From: Cryptomeria japonica
Taxonomy: Eukaryota > Streptophyta > Pinopsida > Cupressales > Cupressaceae
DNA: 64,000 nucleotides
Direction of reading: 5' to 3'
Assembly: GCF_030272615.1 (NCBI RefSeq)
Contig: NC_081414.1
Coordinates: 915,749,648-915,813,647, forward strand
Positions within the stretch are counted from its first letter, which is position 1. Each line of letters starts with the position of its first letter. The translations under genes were made by a program, and so were the position numbers. Below the pieces are notes generated by a model. That model did not search any database, was not told where the DNA came from, and worked only from the letters and a program-made list of their open reading frames with translations. This document shows positions 10,871-22,265 of the stretch, one piece after another.

Positions 10871-12060
10871 AGACAAAAAAATAAAATAAAAATTTTATTG
10901 TAACCGAATTGAAATTTTAGACTTGTAGAAGTCCCCCAAATCACCTGACATTTTATCTCTTTTGTTTGCTTGCAGGATTCTAACGGTTTCTTGCAGGTAG
11001 AGCGAGGAATTTTATTTTAAAGACAATTTCTTTTGTTGACCTCCAAATCAGAAATTCTACTTTGTTGACCATTTCCTTTTTATAGATCAAAAAATCTTTT
11101 CTTTTAAAGGTTAAAAAGAACATCATACTTGTTGGAGCAACATCTCCAAATAGAAGTTAGAAAATCATTGTCTTAAAGGCTAAAAAGAACCTTGATTGCT
11201 TTGTCTCGAAAGTGGAAGGAATATGCTCTCCCCTTAACTGGGTGATCAAAAATCCAGACCATTCTTACAGCTTTATTTCATTCAAGCAATAAATCCTTTA
11301 GCAGGCCTGCCTTCCCGAGGAGTTGCAATCAACTCTTAAAGCCATTTATGGCTAGTGTGAAGGGAACGACCTAAGTGGGGAACGACTTTGATGCCAAGAA
11401 TTCCAACCCACTATAATCAAATGTGGAAAGTGATGAAAGTCCTTTTCAACGGTTGCGCGTAGTGATTAGCTTTCCCCCAGTATCCTTGAGATATGTAAAG
11501 CCTTTGTTCTAAAGGTTGGGAAGCCTCCTAAGGGAGTTTATCACTGACGGCCGAACAGGAAGCCTAATTATGAACCATAGAATTAGAAGCTTTGAACTGA
11601 GTCAGTAACCAAACATTTATAACATCATAGTGCAAGGGTGGGGAAGAATCCACCCCCAAGATTACTCACCATATATCTCCCAAGATAACTACTCAACTGT
11701 GAAGCAATTCACTTTGGGTTAATTTCTGGCAAAAGGCAAAAAAATGGGCGCCCTCTAGGGGGTGACATGGCTGTTTGAGCTGACGGAGTATCGAGACTAG
11801 TGGGCTATGGTGTTATTTATGACCCTTGAATAAAGAGTCTTTTTGAAGTGTATTACTTGTATCCAAACCTATTAAAACATTGGGGATTTGAACACATCCT
11901 CGCAGAACATACACTTTTTATTAGATTAGGCATAATGGTTGTACTTTTTGTGCCGTGCTTGCATTTATTATTTCAGAAAATCAACCATCACACTTGAAAA
12001 TTTCTCAACAAAATTCAAAATCCTCAAAGGAATCACCCACACGGAAAAATCAAGGCAGTC
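10871..12060 (+). other. Unassigned leader sequence of gypsy C
   Basis: No gene recognised. It lies between the two TAGCGCAT blocks and includes repeated AAAGGCTAAAAAGAAC-type words (11105-11200). It is presumably the long 5' untranslated leader typical of Tat/Ogre elements. Confidence 0.4.
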
Positions 12061-12570
12061 TAGCGCATAAGAGCAACATTTTAGCACGTGGAATACTTTT
12101 GTTAGTGCATCCAAACCTCAAAATAGCGCATGGAGTTAAAATAGTACTATTTTATCCTCGGGGAAAACAGTATAAAATCCTTTAGCGCATCCGAAACACA
12201 GTCTAGCGCGTGGCAACAACATCTTAGCGCATAGGTGCCAAGAACTAGCGCATAGAGTGTAAAATTTAGCGCGTGATAGGCCCAGTATAGCACGTAGCTT
12301 TTCCAAACAATTTCAAAAACAATTTTCAACAGTCCTCTTTTTAGCGCATAGAAGAAACAGCTTAGCGCGTGGCATAGAAACATTAGCGCATAGTGTCGAA
12401 CAATTAGCGCGTAGTAAATCCAGGTTAGCACATAAACTTTTGAAATTGTTAGACCGATATTTTCACAAAATCTGAACTTTAGCACATGTCTAGGGGCAGA
12501 TTAGCGCGTGTGCTCATTCTTTTAGTGCATCAAGTAAATTCAGTAGTGCATGTAGACTCTGTTCTAGTGC
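12061..12570 (+). repeat. TAGCGCAT array, second block, in the sense leader of C
   Basis: About 20 copies of TAGCGC(A/G)T and variants (TAGCACGT, TAGTGCAT), densest at 12180-12420 where a copy appears about every 20 bp. The same motif and spacing occur at 10486-10870. Confidence 0.85.
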
Positions 12571-12852
12571 GTGATCCAAAACAGGAAAACAAAGAGCAAA
12601 AACCGTGAAAAATTTCAAAATTTCAAAAACATTTTTAGAAGCCTTTTTCATCAAAAACCATTTTTCATCAAACCAGAGTGACAAGCAAACCACTAAAACT
12701 ATTTCTTAAGCTCAATTTGTGTCAAAACAAAAGTTGTCAGAATCCTAAACGAATCGCATAATAGAGGACGTCTCTCCTATCATAATCCAAAAATTTCATC
12801 ATCAGTATCAACAAAATCCTTTACCATCTTACGGATTTCTATCTCAAAACAC

Positions 12853-13425
12853 TTGTTTAAAATTCTCAAATTGTCAAATCCAGTTTCCAGATCGGGAAGC
12901 TTTTATCCATATCATTTGACACACTTTGTCGTGAAGGGACATCTAAACTTTCACTCTGATAAAGTAAGATTTGAAAATTTCCAAAACAAGAATCAACTGA
13001 ATCCAAACCAATCAAAGGAAATCATTGATCACTCATGCATGACTAATCCCCTTATTTTGAGAAGAAAGAACCTCTATCGTAACATCATGTTGAAGAAACA
13101 ACAACCTAGTTTTTCCAAATTCATCAAGAGAAATAAGTTTTTATATATCAATCGTCAACTCTTCAAATCTCATCGGGTATTCCTTCATCACGTCAAACGT
13201 TATATCCAAAACAAATCTAGCGAATTTGACAAAGAACCCTTGAAGACAAGAGCATACTGTCAAAAGTCTGCTTTTAATCAAACCATAAACCGCGGTGGAA
13301 AAATCAATCCCACATTCTTACCCGATGAGTGCATCACATATAACACATCTCGACCAGAACCACCAACACCCGAGCAACACATCGAAGAGGATTTTGTCCC
13401 TTTCATCACTGAAAGCTTCTACTAA
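12853..13425 (+). CDS. Extra ORF upstream of gag in gypsy C
   Basis: An open 190-codon frame, strongly basic in its middle (LRRKNLYRNIMLKKQQ, FIKRNKFLYI) with an acidic C-terminus. It ends one base before the ATG that opens gag (13427). An extra ORF immediately before gag is a known feature of Ogre-type elements. I see no recognisable domain, and its function is unknown. The first in-frame methionine is taken as start. Confidence 0.55.
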   Translation: MFKILKLSNPVSRSGSFYPYHLTHFVVKGHLNFHSDKVRFENFQNKNQLNPNQSKEIIDHSCMTNPLILRRKNLYRNIMLKKQQPSFSKFIKRNKFLYINRQLFKSHRVFLHHVKRYIQNKSSEFDKEPLKTRAYCQKSAFNQTINRGGKINPTFLPDECITYNTSRPEPPTPEQHIEEDFVPFITESFY

Positions 13426-13426
13426 A

Positions 13427-15076
13427 ATGCCTGTTACTCGCTCTCAAAGTAACAAACAAAGCGAGACACCTGCTGAGTCCAGTATGAATCAAAGATTATC
13501 AAATCCTTTTGAAGTTCCACCCGTAGAAGAACCTGAAATTACTGAAGCACTTCTTCGGGAATGTCAAGAAAATCCTTCCTTCCAAAAACTTGTCGAAAAA
13601 CTCATGGAAAATGACAAGGAAAAATATCTATTGATGCTTACAAGCAAAGGCGTTAAACTTCCCAAAGATTTTGACCCAAACATTTTTCAAACCGGGTCTC
13701 GACAATATGCATATCAAGAACAACACAGGGAAGAAGAAACTCACATACCTAAACAACATAAATTTGAGCAACACATTCCAGAACAACGCATACCAGAAAT
13801 GCGTATACCTGAGCTAGAAACACCAGAGCAACATATACCATTTACCACACCTTTTCAGCTGAGAACCAATACAAGACAAGAACTCTTTCCTCGACACGAC
13901 AATATACCTTTGGCAGCCCTTACTCAACAAATGCAAATGTTGCAAAGGCAAATACAGGATATGCAACAAGGGACAACAGTGCGGTACTTTTTAAACGAAA
14001 TCTGTCCTTATCCATTTGACAGAAGCTTGAAAATGGTGCCTTTTCCTCCAAACTCAGACGTTCCCAAATTTGATAAATATGATGGGAAAAGTGATCCCAA
14101 GGATCATGTTCAGGAATTTTGCACACTGAGCCTTGAATTTGCTCATGATGACACCTATTTGATGAGGTTATTCCCTAGAAGCTTGGGAGGGAAAACCATG
14201 GAATGGTTATCCAAAATCTCGCCACCTGTCAGATCATTTGATGAGTTGGTTAACAGATTCATAACCCACTATTCCTACAACATCCAACATGCCATAACCA
14301 TGCTAGATGTTTGCAATACCAAACAAAAGAACAACGAAACATTCATGGCATTCCTTCAACGCTGGCGACGCATGGTATCTAGATATCCTTGAGATATTCC
14401 TGAAAAGGAGAAAATGGAAATCTTCATCGATAACTTGAACGGCGAGATGAGTTACAGACTAAAACTTCAATGCATACCCTCTTTCGCTAAATTGATTGAA
14501 AATGGCATTCAAGTAGAGGAAGCCTGTGTCAAAAAGGGAACACTCAAATTCTACAAGGAAGGAACAAACTCATCAAATTACAATAATCAGAACAACACCA
14601 ACCTTGACAAATCTCGATTTTGGACTCGAAACAAAAATGAAGGCAACAATGAATCATATGATCCAAAATCTAAACAACCAGTGCTTGCATTATCCGGAAA
14701 TCCGAAAAATCCTAAAAATGCTACCCCCAGTGCTAACACATATGCACCAAACAATGATCAAGGACAACTCAACACGAACAACACCAATGATACTCAAAGC
14801 AAAAACATGAATCCAGGACCTAACAACAATTCACGCAACAACACGAACAATTTCCAAAAGCGTATCTTCACACCACTGGGACAATCATTAGAATCAGCAT
14901 TCAGAGAACTTTTGGCAAACAAGATTCTTTCTTTGCCTCCAATCAACAACTATGAACCCCCAATCAAACCACCTTGGTGGAATGATTCACACTATTGTGA
15001 TTTCCATCGCAACAAGGGTCATAGAACAAACGAATGTATGAGATTGAAACATATAATACAGGACATGATTGATTGA
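13427..15076 (+). pseudogene. Gag region of gypsy C
   Basis: Begins MPVTRSQSNKQ. It contains a repeated IPE..IPE(Q/L) stretch (about 13740-13850), then the retrotransposon Gag core: PFPPNSDVPKFDKYDG, DHVQEF, RLFPRSLGGKTMEWL. An asparagine-rich linker follows (about 14570-14850), then a C-terminal CDFHRNKGHRTNEC zinc-binding motif. Gag forms the particle. It is fossil, but most of the length is still open. Confidence 0.85.
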
Positions 15077-15322
15077 GGTGACTTAACGGTCGATGGTCTC
15101 AAAACAAACGGTGATCATGGAGCCTTTAAAAATCCTCTCCCAAATTACAACAAAGATGGAGCATCCACTTCAGATGATACACGCGGAGCTCGTATTAATC
15201 ACATCTACAATAACACCATCAACCACATATCGGCTGAAGATCATCAAGTAAATGTCATCACCATCCGAGATCAGCGTGATCATGAGTCTGTCAATGTAAC
15301 GACCCGAACTCATAAATATGTC

Positions 15323-16111
15323 TTGAAAGGACATACTGCACCTACAACTGCCACACCAAAAATCCACTATGACTTGGTTAGCCAACTACGCAAGACTCCA
15401 GCTCAGATATCTATTCTGGAATTATTGAAACTATCACCTAAGCACAAAGACATATTGGAACAAGCACTATTGGAAACCAATGTACCTCAAAATCTGGATA
15501 CAGACAGATTTCAAGCCATGGTCGCCCATATGATAGGACCTCATAATCTCACCTTCTCAGAGCATGACGATGCTTCCTTGATCCATCCACATAATACTCC
15601 TCTCCATATTGAAGTCATTGTTTGCAAACACTGAGTCAAAAGAGTCCTAATAGATGGAGGAGCCGGACTTAATATATGTACTTTAAAGCTTATCCGTGCA
15701 TTAGGCTTCTCAGAAAAATCTATTGATCCTTGCAAGAAAATTACCATAAAGGCATATGATGATGAAGAGCGGTCCTCCAAAGGCACAGTGATATTACCTA
15801 TTCAAGTAGGACCAGTACAAAAGGATACTATATGTCAGGTCTTAGATATTGATCTCACGTACAATATCTTATTAGGACGACCCTGGATACATGAAATGCA
15901 AGCAGTACCTTCTACATATCACCAGTGTGTCAAGTTTCCTTATGATGGACAAGAAATCTCCATATCAACTGATCACAATCTATTTCAACATTGCAACGCA
16001 ATGGGGGCAGCCCAAGACAGTTTGGTTCCTCATAATAGAGAAAAGCAGCAATCCTGGACATCAGATCTGCAAACAGCAAAGCCCAACTCCTTAGGGGGAG
16101 ACTTCAAATAG
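15323..16111 (+). pseudogene. Aspartic protease region of gypsy C
   Basis: The protease core can be read as LIDGGAGLNIC with a downstream ILLGRPW(I) motif, the usual pair for Tat/Athila-type retropepsins, which cut the Gag-Pol polyprotein. It lies between gag and RT, as expected for gypsy. Fossil. Confidence 0.75.
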
Positions 16112-16267
16112 AAAATGCAAATCAAAGACCAAGGCATGGGAGAATACTCTTTGGAGCCTTTATGTTTGGCAAAATTTCCAACCTCACCTAGATCGCATGG
16201 TTTGCCTACTACATCAACACAACTGGCTACTTAGCCCATCACTAAATTTGATGGTACCTTCATCCAA

Positions 16268-16603
16268 TTGGGTACTCTAGCACATGAATCAGAAGACAAA
16301 GATGTTCTTAGCTGGTTATACAAAGATGAAGAAGAAAATCATAGAGCAGTCGCTCTGGACATTGTTCTACCAACACACATGTATGGAAAAGGCTACTTAA
16401 TCATGAAGCAAATGGGATATGGCGGTAAAGGACCTATTGGAAAACGCAAAGAAGGAGTCACTGAACCTATCGATCTTCCTTCACAACCTAGTAGAAACAA
16501 AGCAGGACTGGGTTCTAAACTCACATTCCTATTGAAACGGCCACCACACACAACTACGAAACCTCAATGGAAGGAAAAGAAGAAGTACAAAGAAGAATCC
16601 TAG
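16268..16603 (+). CDS. G-patch-like module between protease and RT of C
   Basis: An open 111-codon stretch contains YGKGYLIMKQMGYGGKGPIG, then GVTEPI and NKAGLG. The spacing of glycines resembles a G-patch, an RNA-binding motif that also follows the protease in some betaretroviruses. It is probably part of the polyprotein and not a separate gene. A basic tail (KEKKKYKEE) follows. Confidence 0.55.
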   Translation: MGTLAHESEDKDVLSWLYKDEEENHRAVALDIVLPTHMYGKGYLIMKQMGYGGKGPIGKRKEGVTEPIDLPSQPSRNKAGLGSKLTFLLKRPPHTTTKPQWKEKKKYKEES

Positions 16604-16753
16604 CAGGAAGCACTTTTTGAATCAGCAGAAACAATCTGCAAGGCACGAGAACGTCAAGATCAGAAGTTACATCAGAAAAAGCTTCTAAGTCATAAGAAGG
16701 CCCTAGCTACAGCAGTAGCTCATATTCAGACACCAATATCTCAAGAACAAATC

Positions 16754-17398
16754 ATGTCATCTCCAGATATCGTTATTCCTCCCCGAGGAAGCACAGTCTA
16801 TGAACAAATCCAGCAAGTAGAAGACGGATCTGATACAGAATCTACAAAAACCATCAAAATGGTATCCATCATCAAAGATTTGTTTTCACCATACAACACA
16901 CCTATTTACAACACAGATAGAATCTGGGATGATGCCTATGAGACAGATTCCAATGAATATGAATGGGGTACCTACTCCAATGCTACTACTGATATCCTGG
17001 ATGATACTGATTCTATATCCCTTTCTCAGGAAGAACATAACGCAGAAGATAGACCTCTTGAATTTGGACCGCAAAATATCTATGACGCCCAGGAAAGTGA
17101 ACAGAAACATTATGAACAAGTCTATGTGGAAGATGATACCATCGAGGACCTCGACGAAATCCTAAACCTCTTTAAAACCAAGAACCATCACGATGAAAAC
17201 TCTATCCTAACACTTACAGTAGCCGAACTTGATCCACCCAATGATTCCTTACCACTTGTCTTTCCTGACCTCATTGACTGGGACGAACCTGAAACAAATG
17301 ATATACCAATTTTCCCAGATGATGCATCTATTGTCCATTACCTATGTACCGTAAATCTAGAAACAGGCTCTACCAGTGAACAAAATAACGATATCTAA
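16754..17398 (+). CDS. Acidic linker of the C polyprotein
   Basis: A 214-codon open frame very rich in Asp/Glu, with no domain recognised. It lies between the G-patch-like module and RT, so it is probably an inter-domain linker of pol. Tat elements are known for long PR-RT spacers, and Ogre splices in this region, but no splice site is proposed here. Confidence 0.5.
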   Translation: MSSPDIVIPPRGSTVYEQIQQVEDGSDTESTKTIKMVSIIKDLFSPYNTPIYNTDRIWDDAYETDSNEYEWGTYSNATTDILDDTDSISLSQEEHNAEDRPLEFGPQNIYDAQESEQKHYEQVYVEDDTIEDLDEILNLFKTKNHHDENSILTLTVAELDPPNDSLPLVFPDLIDWDEPETNDIPIFPDDASIVHYLCTVNLETGSTSEQNNDI

Positions 17399-17599
17399 CA
17401 ATCAGGGAGTGCCAAGTCTCTCAGTCGCAAAAATGAACCAAATAAAGAATCTAATGCTGAAAACCAGTCAATGGCAGCTCTAGATCATAAAAAAGTAAAA
17501 ATAAAGGACGCATCTAAGGGTGAAAACCTTTTTAAGGCACCTAACAATGGGAGACTTGACACTCTTCCTGAGCACTTTCATGAGCAATCGCCCATATTG

Positions 17600-18620
17600 A
17601 TTGAGCCCACTCAATCAATCAACATTGGTACCACAGAAGCAGCCAAAAACATACACCTTACAGAATCTCTGACAGAGGAAGAAAGATCGACATTCATCAT
17701 CTTCTTTAAAGAACAACAAATCAACTTTGCTTGGTCATATGCTGATATGCTCGAAGTAGATCCACACTTAATCATGCATCATCTGTCCATCTCTACAGGA
17801 GTTAAGCCAGTCAAGCAAAAGCTACGAAAGATGAATCCATAGGTGGCACTCATGGTCAAAACTGAACTAAAGAAATTATTAGACGTCGGATTCATCCGAC
17901 CCATTGACTATGCGGAATGGATTTCCAACATCGTTCCAGTATCAAAACCAGAAGGTAGTATCAGAACCTCCATTGACTTCAGAGACGTCAACAAAGCTTG
18001 TCCAAAGGATGACTTTCCTTTGCCCAGTATCGACATCATTGTAGATCTCATAGCAGGCCATGCAATGCTCTCACTAATGGATGGTTTCTCGGGCTATAAT
18101 CAAATCAAGATAGCTCCTAAAGATCAAGATAAAACAGCATTCACCTGTCCTTGGGGAATGTACTGTTGGAATGTTATGCCTTTCGGCTTAAAGAATGCAG
18201 GGGCCACTTATCAAAGAGCAATGACCACAATATTCCATGACATGATGCACACATTTATGGAAGACTATGTGGATGACTTACTAGCTAAATCCTTCACCAG
18301 AGCTGAACATCTTGGCATCCTAGCAAAAATTTTTAATCGATTGGAGAAATTCCAAGTCAGGCTTAATCCTAAGAAGTGTGTCTTTGGGGTTACATCAGGC
18401 AAGTTATTAGGCTACATAGTCTCAGCTAAAGGTATTGAAGTTGATCCAGCAAAGGTACAAGCCATCATGGACATGCCACCACCAAAGAATATCAGTCAAC
18501 TCAGATCTCTACAGGGATGACTTCAATCCATCAGGCGATTCATCGCTCAGCTAGCAGACAAAAGTCTACCATTTAATCATTTACTACACAAAAATGTACC
18601 ATTCAAATGGGAGGCTAAGT
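17600..18620 (+). pseudogene. Reverse transcriptase of gypsy C
   Basis: Shows the ordered RT blocks: an FAWSYADM lead-in, VKQKLRKM, GFIRP..Y.EWISNIVPV, SIDFRDVNKACPKDDFPLP, FSGYNQI, FGLKNAGATYQRAM and the catalytic YVDD, then LGYIVS. This is the Ty3/gypsy type. It copies element RNA into DNA. Fossil with breaks. Confidence 0.9.
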
Positions 18621-19010
18621 GTGCAGAATATTTTTACCAAATCAAATAGTACCTGATGAATCCACCAGTTCTAGTACCTCCAGTCGCAGGAAAGCCTCTT
18701 ATTTTATATATCTCAACCACAGACATATCACTGGGGGCATTATTGGCACAAGAAGATCAACAAGGAAAGGAACGCGCCATATATTACATCAGTAGAACAT
18801 TGAATGGCTATGAACTTAACTATACATTCATTGAAAAGGCTTGCCTAACAGTGGTATTCACATCTCAGAAGTTCCGACATTATATGCTAGCACATACCAT
18901 CAAGCTAGTGGCAAAAATTGATCCTCTCAAATATCTACTCAGCAAGGCAGCTCTTACAGGCCGATTGGCTAAATGGGTCATGATTCTCAGTGAATTTGAC
19001 ATCTAATACA
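18621..19010 (+). pseudogene. RT-linked RNase H of gypsy C
   Basis: Contains PLILYISTTDISLGALLAQ, AIYYISRTLNGYELNYT.IEK and the tail LTGRLAKWVMILSEFDI. This is the ordinary retroelement RNase H attached to RT. The position normally holding the first catalytic Asp lies in the LYIS segment, so the domain looks degenerate, as is common in Tat elements with a second RNase H. Confidence 0.75.
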
Positions 19011-19084
19011 CAAAAAGACGAGCCATCAAAGGACAAGCAATTGCAGATCAGTTAGCCGAAGCACCACTACCAGGACACCACACC

Positions 19085-19530
19085 ATGGAGATTGAATTTC
19101 CAGACAGAGATGTCCTTGCTTTTTCTACCAAACACTGGACCCTATACTTTGACGGATCCTATACTCAACATGGTTCAGGGGCCGGCATTCTATTCATCAC
19201 TCCTGAAGGACACACTATGCCAAGATCATATAGGCTTATGTTTCCATGCACAAATAATGTGGCTGAATATGAAGCATTGGTCATAGGCATCAAAATGGCC
19301 GTCGAATGGAAAATCACAGAGTTAAAAGTCTATGGAGACTCACAACTGGTCATCAATCAAATTAACAACAACTATCAGACAAAGGACGACAAGCTACTAC
19401 CCTACAAATGAATGGTGGATGACTTCAAACAGTATTTTGTGCACATCTCCTTCGAGCAAATACCAAGGTTGAATAATAAAGCAGCCGATGCAATGGCTAC
19501 TATCGCTTCATTACTACAAATTTCAGAGCA
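19085..19530 (+). pseudogene. Second, archaeal-type RNase H (aRNH) of gypsy C
   Basis: WTLYFDGSYTQHGSGAGILF, then NNVAEYEALVIGI, VYGDSQLVINQI and a distal NNKAADAMA supply the D-E-D-D pattern of an aRNH domain. The domain was acquired by the plant Tat lineage and lies between the RT-linked RNase H and integrase. It is a strong lineage marker. Fossil region. Confidence 0.85.
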
Positions 19531-20887
19531 ACAGAGTCGTTATGAGTTCTTGGTAGAGCAACTGTTCTCCCCCGCCTATGACCACTCTGAATCCCATGTT
19601 ATCTATGCCTTGACTCGTTTAGATTCTCCATTATATGGACCAATATATGACTATCTCAAGCATAATATCTTACCCATTGACCAATCCCATAACCAAAAAC
19701 GTAACTTTATCCGACAAGCTACCCGTTATACCCTTACCGCTGATACTTTGTATCATCGAGGTCTCGATGGTACTCTTCTTTGTTGCCTTGATCGTAATGA
19801 TTCCGATTTGGCTTTACACGAGCTTCATGAAGGTATTTGTGGCACACATTCAAGTGGCACTACTCTTGCTAAAAAGCTTCTCAGGATGGGATACTACTGG
19901 CCTACAATGGAGAAAGACTCATATCATTTCGCCAAGAAATGTCCTAAATGCCAAATCCATGGCAATCTAATACATGCACCAGCACAGGAACTGCAGCCCT
20001 TTACAACATCATGGCCCTTTTGCCAGTGGGGACTGGACCTAGTTGGCAAAATTCACCCTTCATCATCAAATGGACACAAGTTCATTATAACAGCAACAGA
20101 GTACTTTACCAAATGGATAGAAGCAGTTCCCATGACCACAGTGACTGGGAAACAAATTGCCTCTTTTATCCTAAATTATCTGATCTGCAGATATGGTATT
20201 CCAAGTTCAATCATCACAGATAATGGACGGCCCTTCAAGAATCAAGATGTCCAAGAACTATGTGAGAAATTCAAAATCCAACATAGATTCTCTACACCAT
20301 ATTACCCACAGGGAAATGGTCAGGCAGAAGCATCTAACAAAACAATCCTGAAAATCCTCAAGAAAATAGTGAATGATGCAGGCAAAGATTGGCATGTGCA
20401 ACTCAATCCAGCACTTTGGGCATACCGAACCAGCATCCGCACACCTACAGGAGCAACACCATACTCATTGGTATACGGATCAGAGGCTATTTTGCCCCCG
20501 GAAGTAGAGATCCCATCTCTCAGAGTCTCTTTGAAAGGCCTAATCCTAGATGAAGAGTATCGAGTTAACCGATTACAAGAACTTGAGCTATTAGATGAAA
20601 GACGCCAACATGCTTATACCCATCTCAAAGCATATCAGCAACACATGTGTAGAAGCTACAATCACAAGGTCATTCCCCGCAACTTCAAGGTTGGTGACCT
20701 AGTCCTCAAAGAAAATCCAAGAAACCAGCAAGATCGAGCAAAGAAAGGGAAATTTGAACCTAATTGGTTGGGTCCCTATGTTATCATATCAGTTTATGGA
20801 TTAGGTGCTTATCAGCTAACAACTTTAGATGGAGATGTGCTCGATGACCCAACTAACAGTATTCATCTGAAGAGGTACTATACTTAA
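19531..20887 (+). pseudogene. Integrase of gypsy C
   Basis: Zinc-binding H..H..C..C region (HSSGTTLAKKL...KCPKCQIHG), then the DDE core (WGLDLVGKI, IITDNGRPF and a Glu in NGQAEASNK) and the C-terminal WLGPYVI...LKRYYT. It joins element DNA to the host chromosome. This long block is open to the natural stop near 20885. The tail matches that of G1 at 1-204. Confidence 0.9.
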
Positions 20888-22265
20888 AGTAGCCTAATGC
20901 ACGGGAAAAGCCAAAAACAAACAAAAAAATCAAAAAAGAAAAAAAAAGAAAAAAAAATAAATACAAAGTACAATAAAAACAAAGGGTGAAAACCTAGTAA
21001 ACAGGCACTCTTGTGAAAGAATGGCTCCTCTATCTATTTCCATACCATGTTATTCATACAAACACTATCGCCCATCGCCCAACACTTAGCAAATATCCAT
21101 TCAGGACATACTTAGCATAGTCACTATCCTGATTTGTCTATATATATCCTCCTACCACTAATACACCATGGCTTGGAATCACTGTATATATTCACATCAA
21201 GAGGCACACTCAGCTAGGGGCATATAAATCATATCAATATAGCACACACTCAAGACATCAAGACTAGATGCAAAACTCAACAGCATGACATCCAACAAAC
21301 CACTACGCTTCATTGCCAAACAAAAATAAACAAAACACAAAAAAACCAATGATGGATGATTTTCTGAAGTACTGAATGTTGCACTATAGCATAAAATCTT
21401 AACTAGTTTTGCATTTTGAACTTTTTCCATTATCGGATTCTCTTCCTTGTCTCACTAAATGCTTCACAGCTAGAGGTCAAGCGGAATTTCCAATATTTTC
21501 TTAGTCTTCTGTCTGGGAGGCGATCACTTGTACTGTGTGAATACATGCCTCGAGATGTGATACGTCGAATATCACTGAAGACCTGATTCCACTTCATGCA
21601 TATAAATGATCTAATCTTGTCTGTTTACGCAATGCGCACTCAGGTCGTCCTGGTTCAATTATACCTTGACGCTTGTGCTATCTTGAAAAATCAAACATCA
21701 TGTAAATTTTTCTTAGGTCATTATGGTTCAATTATACCATTATGCTTGTATAAATTTTCAACATATCCAAAAATCAATAAATGCTCAATGATGATATTTA
21801 CAAAGAAAGCAAAATGGCTATATCGGATGGCAAATACAGAATGAGGATGCTACCAAAAACATAAGTTGCATATCATTTTACAAATAGTTGCATATCATTT
21901 TACCAGTAGTTGCATATCATTTAAGCATGTTTGCATATCATTAATTACATCATTTACATATCAAGATTACATTTAGTTGCATATCAAAACATACATCTCA
22001 TTTTCAAGATACATCTCACAGCATATAAAAGCATACATCCTGCATCATACATTACATCATATATTTAAGCATTACATTATCACATAAAATAAATGCATCC
22101 ATATCAACACATCACATGATAAAAAATGGTGCCGTATATATATATATCTATATATATATATATATATATATCTCAAAACTGATCAACATGTACAAAATAT
22201 GTCCAAACAATGTATCCAGTACAACGAATAACAACTGCTCAAAAATACAACAGAAACCATGTCTC
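20888..22265 (+). repeat. 3' spacer of C with TTGCATATCAT repeats and a TA microsatellite
   Basis: No sense gene. Between about 21860 and 21985 there are about six copies of (A)GTTGCATATCATTT at 22-27 bp spacing. A (TA)n tract lies at 22136-22171. An A-rich stretch (20930-20960) follows the pol stop. It is comparable to 205-1850 of G1. Confidence 0.65.

Noticed and set aside
10289-12485. Open frames across the TAGCGCAT blocks
   Set aside because: The repeat lacks stops in some frames and gives repetitive His/Ala/Leu text; no protein family fits.
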